From: Castanea sativa
Lineage: Eukaryota > Streptophyta > Magnoliopsida > Fagales > Fagaceae
NCBI RefSeq assembly: GCF_040712315.1
Contig: NC_134013.1
Span: 83,582,001 to 83,646,000 of the forward strand
DNA length: 64,000 nucleotides
Direction of reading: 5' to 3'
Shown here: positions 1 through 12,600 of the stretch, one piece after another
How the letters are laid out: each line of letters begins with the position of its first letter
Position numbering within the stretch: position 1 is the stretch's first letter
The notes under the pieces: model-generated
What the model saw: only the letters and a program-made list of their open reading frames with translations
The model's database searches: none
Told to the model about the DNA's origin: nothing
Translations under genes and position numbers: made by a program

Positions 1-26
1 TGTCATAATAATTTTTATAAGACAAA

Positions 27-125
27 ATTTTATCAATTAATTTAACTGATAAAATTTGTTATTGCTCCTTAAAATAAGAGATATGCAAGCCAATTCTGTC
101 TGTATTAAACTTAATTAGTGTTCTA
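27..125 (+). repeat. Decayed tRNA-derived SINE fragment
   Basis: The stretch reads as a worn copy of the SINE at 5660-5848. It has an A-box-like TTAATTTAACTGATAAA, then AATAAGAGATAT, then a region resembling the 'aattggtgtc' part of that SINE. The 3' part is missing or too changed to follow. The match was made by eye only. Confidence 0.3.
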
Positions 126-268
126 AATCGATGAAATGAATTCAACTCCTGTAGTATCTAATTTTTTTTTTTTTTTTTTTACATAAAAAAAAAAAGAACT
201 CTTTAATTATATGTAATAATTATTGGAGGAGATGTGTACTTTGAAGATCATTGAGAAGGGTCATATTT

Positions 269-313
269 AAAAGCTCCCCACTCCCATGTGGAAGCCATGT
301 GGGGGAGCTTTTT
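269..313. repeat. GC-rich imperfect hairpin
   Basis: The left arm AAAAGCTCCCC (269-279) pairs with GGGGAGCTTTT (302-312). Inside them CATGTGG and CCATGTG make a second, shorter pairing around a small loop. It stands out in AT-rich surroundings. There is no matching small-RNA family that I recognise. Confidence 0.45.
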
Positions 314-929
314 ACTCTTTTTAACTAGCCAATGCAGCCCCATTGAACTAGAATTTCTCATCTTATGGGACCCATAACCCATTTGGCCACACTGAATCAG
401 CTTGTTTTCCGGATCCTGCCAATTTTTTGATCTCTCTCTCTCTCCCTTTAATTCAACCTTCTGATCAATCTCATTCCTCCAATGTAGCATGCATATGTGA
501 CACTCAAAACCCTAAACCCTAAAAATATATATATCATTGAAATTTGAAGCTGTGAGTTAATTAATTGAGCAGCCGGCCTAATGGGTTACTCTTATTATTC
601 TCTCTTAGTGCAGTTATCCAACTCAGACAACAATCTAATATTGTTAGCCGGCAACCATTTCTTTATTGAAAAAAGGGGATATAGAATTTATAGACCTATA
701 TATCCACAATTAACTATTTTAGATGACCTTTCTGCACCTCCAATCTACATAGTTTCAGTTGGTTGGAGTAAATTCATATATTGAATACACCCACTAAAAA
801 AGTTCCAAAAGATGGAAACAACGATCAATAATAAGTATAATTCTTTTTTCAAGAAAAAATAATAATAATAATGGCAATTAAAAATTCCTAACTTGAAATT
901 TTTCAAAATTTTAAACTTTCCTCTTTTCA

Positions 930-930
930 A

Positions 931-980
<50 letters not shown>

Positions 981-981
981 A
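930..981. repeat. (ATAC)n then (TA)n microsatellite
   Basis: About seven ATAC units run directly into about ten TA units. This is a simple sequence repeat. Confidence 0.9.
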
Positions 982-1877
982 ATGGTAAAAATGTGTATGG
1001 AGAACTGGACAATGTCACTATATTATATATATATAGTTATCTTAAAATCTTTTTTTTTTCAACAATTATAAAAGGGTTACTTTTTGTTTTTATATATATG
1101 ATAGTATATAATTTTTTTTCTTGCTATAAATGCGGTGGGGGATTTGAAGTTTCCTTTTGTAAGGCTCTTTTTTTAATCTATATGGAATATGATTGTTTTT
1201 GTAATTTCCGTATATGAAACGGGATAAGATGCCTCAATCCACCACTTAAATACAAATACTTTTTTGGGTTTTTGGTTGATGATTGGAAGCTCATATTATG
1301 TGCAAAGGGAATTGGATTTTCAAGATATACTACATAGATACTTCCAAGTATATGTGATTGCTTTTTCTCACAACATGTGTTTTGAAAAACTTGTGATTGT
1401 GGATGTCTTGTTTTTGATTAGCTACAGTTGAAATGTGTCAGTGATAGCCTAATAAGTGATTTATGGATAATATCTATGAAAAATTTGAGTGAGCCAAAAT
1501 TTTTATAAAAAAATTAGAATTTTATTTTCATATATATTATTTATACAACACTAGTTATGACAAAATTCCCACGAATCTTGAGTATTCTTTCTTTCTTTTC
1601 TTTTCTTTTCTTTTTCTTTTCTCTCTCTCCCATCCCAACTTCCACATAGGGGCCACGGGCACTGGCACACTCATGAGGTATGTCCATCTAATGACTTTTG
1701 TTTGTATTCAAGCAAGTTTACAAATGTTAGGTTTGCATTACATTAAGGGGACCTTTGTTCTTTACACTATACTATAATTTTTCTTTTCCATATTCTCTAG
1801 GGTTTTGGTGGTGGGCCATTGTCACCATGTGCTTGCATGTGCTGTGTCTTTCTCTTATTGGCCCACCACCCCCTCCT

Positions 1878-2045
1878 TTGAGAACATAAATTGGGTTTCC
1901 GCACATTCTCTTCTTTCTCATTCCACTCTCTCTCTCTCTCTGATTCTCATAAACTTTCTTGGATCTGTTAAACTCTGCCAAGCTTGTCTCTTATAAACTT
2001 CATATGATTTTCTCTCTTCTAATCCGATAAAAGAATTTCAGCAAG
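1878..2045 (+). promoter_or_regulatory. Probable core promoter and non-coding exon 1 of the IBH1-like gene
   Basis: A weak TATA-like ACATAAATT (near 1885) is followed by a CT-rich block (1905-1945) typical of plant transcription starts. The leader then ends at a consensus donor, GCAAG|GTAAGT at 2045/2046. An intron with a poly-T stretch runs to the acceptor TTTGTGCAG at 2198. The exact transcription start cannot be fixed without RNA data. Confidence 0.45.
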
Positions 2046-2199
2046 GTAAGTATACATTTTTTTTTTTTTTTTTTGATATTCAATAAATTTTTTTTTCCTC
2101 CAAACAACCCTAGCTAGCATGAATTTGTCATCATGGAAAGAAGAAAAACTTAATCTTTGATTAAATTCCTATGAGTAACATGTTTTTTGTTTGTGCAGA

Positions 2200-2784
2200 A
2201 TGCGCCATCCAAGCTCACTAAAGCAAGAATTCCTCAAGAAATGGATAATGGGTCTTCAAAGATGTGGTTTTTCTTCAAAGAAAAGCATGAGCGTCATGGA
2301 AAGAAAGAAGGCTATAAAGTTGTCTGCAGACCTAGCCATGGCTTCTACTAGAAATGGCACAACTTGTTGGAGCCGTGCCCTCATTGCCAATGCTTCGAGA
2401 AACCATGAAAACAAAATCCTTGCCGAGCAAATCTTAGGCCCGGAGTCTCAAAGCCTAAAGAAAGCTTCAAGTACTATGCCACCAGTGATTTGTAGCAGGA
2501 GGATTAGAAGCAAGAAGATTTTGAAAAGGAGCTGTAGTAGTCATGTCCGTAGAGTAAGAAAATTTGCTTTGTCTCAAAAGGTTCTGAGTGCCAACTCTGT
2601 TGCAAAGAGATTGGTTCGAAAGAGAACAAATATTCTCAAGAGTCTTGTCCCCGGAGGAGAATATATGGATGACATATCGTTGATTGAAGAAACCTTGGAT
2701 TATATTGCTTATCTTCGAGCTCAGGTTGATGTAATGCGATGTGTTGCAAGTGCCACCGAGGTTGTTGATCGAAATAGCGATTAG
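2200..2784 (+). CDS. IBH1-like atypical HLH transcription regulator
   Basis: The 194-aa protein starts MRHPSSLKQEFLKKW, the typical opening of IBH1-like proteins. A lysine/arginine-rich middle is followed by a helix-loop-helix near residues 140-182, with VAKRLVRKRTNILKSLVPGG as helix 1 and loop and LIEETLDYIAYLRAQVDVM as helix 2. The stretch before helix 1 lacks the His-Glu-Arg pattern of DNA-binding bHLH proteins. Known family members act by pairing with growth-promoting bHLH factors in brassinosteroid and gibberellin responses, and the same nuclear role is inferred here. The ATG at 2200 was chosen because a leader intron (2046-2198) ends one base before it; the TTG-initiated extension upstream is intronic. 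The coding part is a single exon, as usual for the family. Frame, length and composition look intact. Confidence 0.85.
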   Translation: MRHPSSLKQEFLKKWIMGLQRCGFSSKKSMSVMERKKAIKLSADLAMASTRNGTTCWSRALIANASRNHENKILAEQILGPESQSLKKASSTMPPVICSRRIRSKKILKRSCSSHVRRVRKFALSQKVLSANSVAKRLVRKRTNILKSLVPGGEYMDDISLIEETLDYIAYLRAQVDVMRCVASATEVVDRNSD

Positions 2785-4455
2785 TTTTTATATTATTTTA
2801 TAACGTTTATTTATTTTTATTTATTTTACTTCATTTTGCAAGACTAGCTAGAGTATGAAGGAGAAAAGAATCCGATATAGTAAAGGCAATGTACAGAGAT
2901 GAATCATATGTAAGTCAATCCAAAGCTTTTGTTTCCCTATTCTCCTCGTCATGGCTGATCTAAGTTTGCGATTATTCCTTATTGGTAGTTTTATATAAAT
3001 ATAAAAATAAAAAGCCATTCCATTTGTATTTCTTTTGCTAATTTAAATTGCTTAAATTTTCCAACGTGGGCATTTTTTTTTTCCAAAATTTCAAACCAAG
3101 GGTTGCCTTTTTTTCAAATACAAGGGAAATATGAATAAACAAATAACGAGAATCAAATTCACATCATATGAAGCAAGATAACCGAAATATTATGTGTTTT
3201 GCTATGTTTTTGAGCATTTATAATGGTGATACTTCATAGATTACATTGATATTTTGTGTTTTCATGTGTGTGAGATAGAAAGGAAAGAATTTGGAGCATC
3301 TATGAGTGCAATTAAATATACTACCAATTGTGGTATTTCTTACACAGGCTACTTTGCCAGCTTTAAAACTGAAGTGGGTTTAGACTTTAGACATTATTGA
3401 GGCATTTAAGAGAGAAAAGTTGGCGAATGACGTCCATAAGGTAACAATGAACGCCAGACTGAACATCCGTACGCAACTTTTCTGCACTTATTATGTACTA
3501 CTATAGTACTGTAAAATTAGAGCCAAGAAGCTAGAGACTATCGAGACCATTAACTTGAACTTTTATGCATTAGTTCATTCATAAAATATAGCATGTAATG
3601 TATGATAATACATATACAGACAGCAGGTAGATTTGCTACTTAATTCCTTCTTGTTAATGGGCTCATGAAGAGTTTGAGAAAGAAGAACACCAGTCTCGAT
3701 TACCTGCTTAATCTGAGTCAGATTTCGTTAAAATTTTGAAGTCCGTATATCCCCTTCTGCTTTGTAGATGAACAGTGAATGGCATTTTATGATTTTAAAC
3801 CCATTATCTACTCTAAAAAAGTTGATGATAAAGTATCCATTCACATAATTAATCATTTCAAATTCATGATGGAAAAGGCTGTCAGTGCAACTGGATCTAT
3901 GGTGTTGATGCAGACAACACAAAGATTGACCGTACTATAAAGTTCAGTCAGTACAGAGTACTGGCAACACAAATTAACAGTTAACAGTTAGCCTTTCAAC
4001 GAAATATAAGTTTGAATTAAAACGGCTAATTAGCTAAAAGACGAGTCTCATGCGTGTCTTTTAAGATAATTATTAATAAGTAAAAATTTAAAATATTTTA
4101 TTAACAAGTGTTCTTAAAATATTTGTTAATTTTTTCCATTAAAGATATATAATATAACCATTACCTGTACTAAACAAAATAAAAACACTTGAACAAGATT
4201 AAAAATTGGTATTGAATTGTATATTTGGGACTTAACCTTTTACCCTTATTTCAAGGTTATACCTATTATTTTAAAATTTTTATTTCATCATATTTTCTTG
4301 AGTAAAATACCATAATGAATTAAAAATCCTTCAAATTTGGGCTAATGCTAGGCACTATTTCAAAAATATCACATTTGTTTCCTAAGTACAGACAACACTT
4401 AACACCATTTGTGTTATATAATTTCCTCCAAAAACTAACTTATGGTTGCTAGTTA
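2785..4455. other. 3' UTR and intergenic DNA
   Basis: The first roughly 200 bases are probably the 3' UTR of the HLH gene. The rest is AT-rich, with no frame longer than about 65 codons and no recognisable domain. No structured repeat was seen. Confidence 0.6.
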
Positions 4456-4870
4456 GAGCATCCACAGCAGTGGAGTTAAAAATTTAGCAATTTGCTCCAC
4501 TAAAAGTTACTTTATCTATTTTACCTACACACATACTGCAGCAGTGGATCCATTTTAGCTTTCAACACAATAAAATAATATAAACATCACAATAAAATAA
4601 TATATCTACCACAATAAAATAATATATCTACCACAATAAAATAATACATCTCACTACAATAAAAACACCACAATAAAAAAGGTAATGTGAACACAAAATA
4701 ATTTTTTTTTTTTTATAGCTCTCATGAACAGTGCATATCTATCTATAGATGTGCACTGTAGCAATGAGCTAAAAAAATATAGATTTATCCACTGCTGCAT
4801 GCTTCTTTTTGGTGTTTTGGTGGAGCTAAAATAGCTATATAGCTATTTAGCTCCACTGCTGCAAGTGCTC
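4456..4870. mobile_element. Harbinger-type MITE, 415 bp
   Basis: The ends are imperfect inverted repeats. The left end starts GAGCATCCACAGCAGTGGAG, and the right end read in reverse starts GAGCACTTGCAGCAGTGGAG. It is flanked by TTA on both sides (4453-4455 and 4871-4873), the 3-bp duplication typical of PIF/Harbinger elements. The interior is AT-rich and non-coding, with short direct repeats of an 'acaataaaataatata' unit at 4568-4670. Confidence 0.75.
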
Positions 4871-4873
4871 TTA

Positions 4874-5659
4874 TGTTGCTCTTTGTATCATGACCTACGT
4901 CATTTTCCAACCAGAAAAATGGATATGACATTTGAAAACCAAATGTCCTATCTTATTCATAAAAAAATCTTCAGCTGCTTCAATAAAATCTTTTTGATTA
5001 TCATTATAAAAAATAAAAGAAAGACATTTGAAATCAAATATATTGTGACAATTATACCCAAGAGGGAATGTCTAAGTTGCAAATAGATGATGTATAGTGG
5101 GTAGAGAGAGAGAATGAAACAAAATACTTGGAGAAGGGAGACTTTCAAATTGTGTGAAGTGTCGTTTGTGTTTAGTGAGCAAATAAGATATTGTTTAAAA
5201 GTCTAGTGTGTCTTGCATTAGCCCATATCTCATGAGTGATTTTTATATTTTACCCTATTTAATTTAATTATAGAATAGATAATTACACATACACAATCAT
5301 AATAAATCATAATAAATGTCTATTAACAACTACCATAATTATTAAGTTCATTTAGTATAATAAATAAAACAGACATAGAAGTTCATATTTTGTGGAATAT
5401 TCATTTGCATTTCATAGTTTATTGCTGACTAGTGACATATAACATGAAAGTCTTTTGACTTTTTATTGGCTTCTTCTACTTTTGCTACATAAGTTTTCAT
5501 CATCGTTGTAATAAATATTTGATTTTTAGAATTATAAATATAAAACCTTTGACTTTTTATTGATTTATTCTAATGTTACTGAATAAACTTTAATTTTGAA
5601 AGCTCAGTGTTAATTAGTTTAAACTAATTATTCTAAAGCAACCTAACACTAGTTAAATT
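4874..5659. other. AT-rich intergenic DNA
   Basis: No gene, RNA or structured repeat could be supported. The open frames at 4865-5148 are AT-rich and low-complexity on both strands. Confidence 0.55.
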
Positions 5660-5848
5660 TTAATTGCAGGTTTCAATTAGTTCAACTAGTAAAGTTTCTT
5701 ATCATAAAATAAGAGATTTAGATTCATATCTTATATATATCAAACAAACAATTGGTGCCTTGAACTAATAAGATAGAGCAATTACCATGAAGCAAACACT
5801 AAGGTTTGAATTCCATCTCATATATATATAACTTTTTTTTAAAAAGTA
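5660..5848 (+). mobile_element. tRNA-derived SINE
   Basis: An A-box-like TAGTTCAACTAGTAAAG (about 5678-5694) is followed by a B-box-like AGATTTAGATTCAT. A second module (AATTGGTGCCTTGA... GGTTTGAATTCC) and a terminal T/A run follow. This order matches the widespread two-part tRNA-related SINEs of dicots. The copy is mutated, and target duplications were not resolved. Confidence 0.55.
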
Positions 5849-6280
5849 AAGGTTTTCTCGGGCCTTTGGTTTGAGCCTAAATTGGCTCCTTCCATTTCAT
5901 TAGAACAGTTATGAGAGTGTAGCCCAAAATTGGGCTTCATTCGTTGACAGTGATCTACGTACAATAATCAGTGAACTCGTAAAGTCTCATCTACTATTGA
6001 ATGCTGCATTTAATTGATTAAACCAGGAATGGCCCAAGACAGAAATTCAAACATTGTGTAACAGTGAGAGAATACTTGGTCAAAACTCAAAAGATTGAGA
6101 TTGATTTGGTCAGACCAAGTTGGCCTAACCCAAATAATTGAAAAAAACAAACCAAGCTATAGTCTACTATATATTGGGCTTGAATTTATAAATCTTGGGC
6201 ACGGCCCAAGTTCAAATTAGTATTGATAAAATTCTATTTGAGTGAACTAGCTAGGTTATCAATTGAAAATAAAATATTAG
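5849..6280. other. Intergenic DNA before the CACTA element
   Basis: Several 'ggcccaa' and 'ttgggct' stretches occur (5935, 6025, 6175, 6200). No gene or clear repeat is visible. Confidence 0.5.
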
Positions 6281-6765
6281 TATTTCGTCACTAAGATTCG
6301 TCACTAAAATTCCAGTATTTTCAGTGACGAAAAAATTTGTCACTAAAATTCCAGTATTTCGTCACTAAGAACCTTTAGTGACGAAATTCATTTCGTCGCT
6401 GAAACCCCGTCACTAAAAGTCTTGGTGACGAAAAATTTCGTCATTAAAAGTCCGATTTGATTTTTTTTTTTTTTACTTTTAGAGACGAAAATATTTCGTC
6501 ACTAAATGTTTTCCTCACTAAAAACACCATTCAGTGACGAAAATATTTCGTCACTAAAAACACTTTAGTTTATTAAATCATATTTAGTGACGAATAATTT
6601 CGTCACTAAAACTATTTATTGGGTGCATATAGTGACGAAAAAGTTCGTCACTAAAATTATTTTTAAGAAAATCCATGCACATATAGTGATGAAAATTTTC
6701 GTCACTAAAACTATTTCTTACAAAATTTTGTTACATTTAGTGACGAAATATATCGTCACTAAAAC
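6281..6765. repeat. Left CACTA subterminal repeat array
   Basis: Roughly twenty copies of TTCGTCACTAAA or its reverse are spaced by about 10-40 bases. Several are arranged as near-palindromes (AGTGACGAAA followed by TTTCGTCACT). In En/Spm elements such arrays bind the TNPA protein; the same role is inferred here. Confidence 0.85.
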
Positions 6766-7240
6766 TTATTTTCTGTTTTTATTTTTTTCATGGTTTTGAT
6801 ATTAACCTGTAACCTGTTATTACATTACTAAAACCTCACATTTGAATAATACATTTATTTCAACAACACATTTATAAAAAAAGATCCATACATTCCACAA
6901 GTAAAAAATAAAACAAATATCTAATTCAAACTCCTTCCATACAATAATTGTTTTCAACATATAAAATAACTCAAGATGTTTTATAACAATATAAAAGTGT
7001 AGCATAATATAATTAGAACAAACGGAAGATGTCCTCATATGTCTTCAAGTAATGCCAAAAGTAAATCTCCTTAAAACCACCAATAAGAAATCTGCACAAA
7101 TATAAAACCAATACTACATTAAAATCATAAAGTAAAAACATTAATTATGTTAGGAGAAACATTTCTAATAATACATTAAGAGTAGTCACACCATGTAATG
7201 TGGGTCAATTGCTAGAAGAAAGTACTAACCAAAACATGTT

Positions 7241-9382
7241 TTAACTTGAAGTTGAATCACCCCCATAGGTAAGAGCGTCATCATAACCATTTCTCCTTAA
7301 AAAGTTAAGAATATTCTTTTGGACCTCTTCTTGCTTAGCTCGTGCCTCTTGGTCCCTAGCTCGTGCCTTTTGGTCCCTAGCTCGCTCCTCTTGGTCCCTA
7401 GCTCTTGCCTCTTTGAGCTCAATGATCTCATTTTCTAACCGTTGAATATACTCCACCGAGGAATTAGATGAGGCGGTGGTTACTAGAGAAGAGGAAGGTC
7501 TCATGCCAAGTCCTTTTACAATACCGGACTTCTTCTTAAAAACCAAGTTTGAGATCTCCTCTTGTGTAAGGGGAATTGCATTAGGATCTTGACAATGATT
7601 CTCTTGCACTTTGAGAATATTTTCCTATCATTTGAAAAAGAGAAACAAACAAACAATCACAACATTAATAATACATATGTTATAGTTTTACAATCATGAT
7701 AGAGATGGAATGATAAGGATGGAATGATATACATACATATGTCGCTTCATCCTCATAGTGTATCCACATATTAGTATTTGGATTGAAATGAACATCTTTG
7801 AAGATTTTTGCCAATTCAGGAACTTGACCATCATTACTATTTGTCTGATTAATTAACATTCAAGTGTTAGATAGTTATACTTAATTAATCACAACATGTA
7901 ATATACTAAAGTTTAAGAAAAATGAAAAAATACGCACCTCCTCATCAACCCTAACAGCAAGTGCCTTTGTCCCGCATCTATGTTTGCCTGTGAAGTTTTC
8001 TTCCTATTTTCAGAGTTCTTTATTGATTTTTCCTAATAAACAACATTCAAGATATCTATTAGATCATGAATAAAACAGTATATATTTACTTTATCTAAGT
8101 ATTAATCGAATTAGTTTACAACATAATATAGTAAACATTGGATAATAATAATATATGCATAAATAATTTACGAGCCAATCCTTATTGGTCCATCTCTTAT
8201 CAATTAGTTCAGTCCACAACTCAAGTTTGGCATTCTTTGGCGGGTGGCTTCTTGCATAGTCAGCACCATGAGATTGTACGAGCTTTTTATAAGCTTGATG
8301 CAACTTGTAGGAGCTAGAACTCAATAATCTTCCACATTTTGTATTTAATGTTTTCGTTACCAAGTTGGAATCCCCTAGTAGCTCAAACTGATCCTGTAAA
8401 ATGAAGTGTATATGTATTATAAAAATACTATTATATGAATTTAATATGCTTAATGACAACAAAGACGAGTTAGACGTTATCAATGTAAATTTACCGCGAT
8501 ATTTTGAAGCACCACATCTCTAGTAGCAGCATCAACATTTTTCCAATTTTTCACGTTGTAACTGGACAAATTACTTCGCACTTGTAAACCAATTTGATTG
8601 ACAAGCTTGCACGCATTCTTCCCAATAGGAGCATCATATTCTGCAGCTATACGTACTGGCAACTTACCATTTTTTTAACAAGTGCCCGTACTGCTATACC
8701 ACGTGTTGTTCCACGGGTATTTCTGCTAGCAGATCCTATTTAAACATTATTAATGTTAAGAAATTATACATTCCATGTATATTATAACTAAATTAAGTGA
8801 AGTATAATCTCAATAGTAAAAACAGGGTGCAGTTGTAATTAAGTATGTTCTATATAATTACAAGTTGTGCTAGTTAATGCGCCAGTAGTCTGCGCCTCCG
8901 CACTAGAAGAACTTTGGATGGGAGGATCTCGTCTGTCAGAGGTGTTTCCGTAGATTGGACCGTAGATTGAATCACAGGGATAGATGCCTCACCTCGTGAG
9001 TGCGTAAGTCGTCCTGGTGCCATCTGTAACTAACAAACATACATATAATGGAACAACAAAGTTATTACAAGTAATGGAACAATAAAATTATTATCATCTA
9101 TTGTATCCTATGGAACATCTATTGTACCTTATGGATTACAGAATTAGATGACTCATCATTATTGTCATCGTCACCAATAGGTGGTACATAATCATCATCT
9201 ACCACAACACTAGCTCTACTTCTTTTCCCTTTTGCACAATTGGACTGAGCAGTATCCTTTAGAGAAGTTGAGATGTGCTTCAATCCCAAAGCATCAATTC
9301 TCTCTTGGTTTTGCCTCATTTTATCCAATCTTGCCATCTCATACCTCGGTATGTTATGAGTGTATTTGGCCTTTTTGGGCAT
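7241..9382 (-). pseudogene. tnpA-like CACTA protein (plant transposase, Ptta/En/Spm family), frameshifted
   Basis: Minus-strand exons can be followed in order. They are: a basic/acidic N-terminus (9382-9128); a Ser/Thr-rich exon (about 9024-8870); an exon with GKLPVRIAAEY and IGLQVRSNL... VKNWKNVDAAT (about 8740-8494); an exon with ELLGDSNLV and LWTELIDKRWTNKDWL (about 8396-8170); a short exon carrying KHRCGTKALAVRVDEE (about 8031-7940); PELAKIFKDVHFNPN (about 7855-7745); and a last exon with PLTQEEISNLVFKKKSG and an Arg/Glu coiled coil (7623-7241). This is the layout of the Ptta/En/Spm plant transposase family, which binds subterminal repeats. A one-base slip in an A-run near 8010 breaks the frame. 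Splice sites were placed by eye. Confidence 0.72.
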
Positions 9383-9627
9383 TTTTTGAAACTATGCATT
9401 TTTCAAAATAAGTACAAAACAAGTGCAAAAGAATTGCAAAATTTGAAACTATCCATATCAAGCAATTCACAAGTGCAAAATTTGAACACAATTACTACTA
9501 ACTCAACACAACAAATGGTCACATCAATATCCATATCAAGTTCAAGATAAGTACAAAACAATTGCTACTTAAAGAAGCATAAAACTTTAAGATAAGCACA
9601 CAACATTTAAGACAATTGTTATGAACT

Positions 9628-12600
9628 CTACATATCATAATCCATATCAAGATCAACATCAGGTATGTCATGCTCTTCATTTTGATTAGCATCTCTTGAA
9701 GTTCCACCTTCAAGAACAACCTCAGTTTCAACATCACCCATACAATAGTCAGTAATATTGTCCTCAACATTGATAGAGACAACATCAACAATAGCTTCTT
9801 GTAGGAATGCGTCACTATCTTCTGTATTATCATTGGATTCTCCACTCCCGACTTCTGGGACATCAAACACTCCCCTATGTTGGATGGATTGCACAATTTT
9901 CCAAGGTTCACCCAATTTGGTATCTTGAAGGTAAAAAACTTGTCTCGCTTGACTAGGAAGTATAAAAGGGTCATTTTCATACTACCGACTTGTAACACCA
10001 ATGTTTGTGCAGTGTACATTGGTTCTTATCGTTCTCTTTTGACCATTGGTACCAGTATTGTACCATTCACACTAGAACAAAACAACTTTATGGCGAAACA
10101 CATACTCCAATTCCCAAATTTTACATACATGACCATAGAAGTCGTGCATTTCTCCTCCTTGGTCCCCTTCGGTACATACACCACTGTTTTGGGTTACACG
10201 ACGATTGTCTAGGTCCCTTGTATGGAATTTTACACCATTGACCATACAAACTGTGTACTCCTTCACATGCGACTTAGGACCATTTGCTAATGACCATAAC
10301 TCTTTAGTAGCTTCTGGTGACTCGTTAATTTTCAAACTATTCATCTATAATGGCATACAACAAGTGATATTAATAAGTAATAAGTAATGACGAAACTATT
10401 TAAATGTTTAATTTTTATTAGTGTGTGATTAAATTTCAAATGTCTTACACGTTCTCTAAACCACTTGGGAACTCTTGTCGTTGGATTTGAGTTATGGCTT
10501 CTCCAGTAGGATTATGCAATGTACTTTTGTGTTCACTGTTAAAAATAAGGTGATTTATTTTCAGCTAAGCATTGCAGATAATATTCAAAACTTAATCAAA
10601 CAATACATGCATATGAAATCACATACTTTAAATAAGGCTCTAGCTCAGGACTATTGTACAATAAGTACCAATGAGCAGTATCAAGCAATGCACGAGACAA
10701 GTTGCCATCATTCCGCCTACCACACATGGGTCGGGCACTCTGTGAAAAAACTATCAATCCTTCACTAGATTCACCAAAATCTTCATTTCTTTCTCTTCGA
10801 TTATGCACAGTTTCGATCCCATCAATATACAAAGACTAGTTGTTAATACATTCTTTGAGAATGTAAGCCTCTGCAATCGAACCTTCTGGTCGAGCTCGAT
10901 TTGAAACGTATCTTTTCAATTTTCCAAGGTACCTATGAGGAAAAAATACACACATTACGTGATTTTATACCACGTGGGAAAGATACAATTGATGGATGCA
11001 TTAAAGGGTCTAATTACCTTTCAATTGGGTACATCCATCGATATTGTACCAGGCCTCCTAGAATTACTTCTTGAGGCAAGTGAATAGCAAGGTAGACCAT
11101 AACATCCAAGAATGTTAGAGGAAAGAACCTCTCAAACTTGCATAGTATAAGAACTATACGTTCTTCTAGTTTCTCCAATTCACTCCGCTTTAGGGTCCTT
11201 GAGCATAAGTCTTGAAAGAAGCTGCCCAACTCAAACAATATAATACAAATATTTTTATGTGCAAACCTTTGTAACCCAATTGGAAGAATTCGTTGTAGTA
11301 GCACATGACAGTCGTGGCTTTTCAAACTAGATAATCTACCATTTTTTGCATTCACTAACCTTGATATGTTGGCTGCATAGCCATCCGGATACTTGACCGA
11401 TTTCAAAAAGTCACTGAAACCATCCCTTTCATTTGGGCTTAATGAAAAAAAATCCCGAGGCTTGTCATATGATCCATTAGGACATTGTTTCAAATGTAAC
11501 GTGTGCCTAAAGTTCATATTTTGCAAGTCTATCCGTGCCTTGTCAGTATCCTTGTTTCTCCCCTCAATGCCCAACAAAGTTCCGTAAATACTCTCACTAA
11601 TGTTCTTCTCCACATGCATGACATCAATGTTGTGCTTAAGCTTCTTATTCTTCCAGTATGGAAGCTTATACAAAATACTTACCTTTGACCAATTTGGCTC
11701 CCCAATGAGTTGTCTCTTCTTAGCACTTGGATGCTTTCCTAAAATTATATTTGGCATTCTATCTAACTGCTCTTGTATCTTTCCCACTTCTAACTCTAAA
11801 GATCTCTTCCATTTCTCCGATAAACCATTATGCAACCGACTATGTCTCCAACGATGTTCCATAGGCAAATAAGCTCGATGGTTAATGAATCCAATTTTAC
11901 TTTCCAAAACTTCTGAATATGGTTCATCGTTGCAAGTGTAACAAGAATGATAACCCTTTGTCCTCCACCCAGACACGTTACCAAATCCAGGATAATCATG
12001 TATTGTCCACAACAACATTGCACGCATTTGAAAATGCTCTTTACTATAAGCATCATAAATTTCTACACCTTCTTCCCACAACTCCTTCAACTCGTCAACC
12101 AATGGTTTCAAGTAAGTATCAATCTCATTTCCTGTTTGATGGGGACCAAGAATAAGTAAGGACAACATAAAATATGGCTCCTTCATAACCAGCCAAGGCG
12201 GTAGATTATAGGGGATAAGTATGACAGGCCACATACTATAGTTGTTGTTCATATTCCCAAAAGGGTTAAATCCATCTGTAGCCAATCCCAACCTTACATT
12301 GCGAGGTTCGAGGGCAAAATCAGGATGTTGCAAATCAAACTCCTTCCACTCCTCACTATCAACTGGATGCCTCATTATCCCATCATCCACTCGTTTGTTT
12401 ATATACCATCTCATGTCCTTAGCTCTTTGGCCTGACATGTACAATCTCCTCAATCTCGGTGTCAACGGGAAGTAACGTAATACCTTATGAGGAATCTTTT
12501 TACCTTGGGCACGTGTATCCTTGTACCTAGGCGTCTCACACACCGGACATTTATCAAGGTTTTCATTTTCTTTCCAAAATAGTGCACAATCATTTTTGCA

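Larger units (their letters stand above)
126..1799. other. AT-rich intergenic DNA upstream of the HLH gene
   Basis: No coding region could be supported. The stretch holds poly-T runs (161-180), two adjacent telo-box units (AAACCCTAAACCCTAAA near 508-525, a motif often found near plant promoters), a hairpin at 269-313, an (ATAC)n/(TA)n microsatellite, and a CTTTT-rich tract at 1585-1630. The short open frames here are low-complexity and resemble no protein family. Confidence 0.6.

Noticed and set aside
248..1217. Short open frames at the window start
   Set aside because: AT-rich, with microsatellite content; some translate (ATAC)n or poly-T. No support.
1772..1996. Short frames upstream of the IBH1-like gene
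   Set aside because: They lie in the probable promoter and leader, are not conserved-looking, and overlap on both strands.
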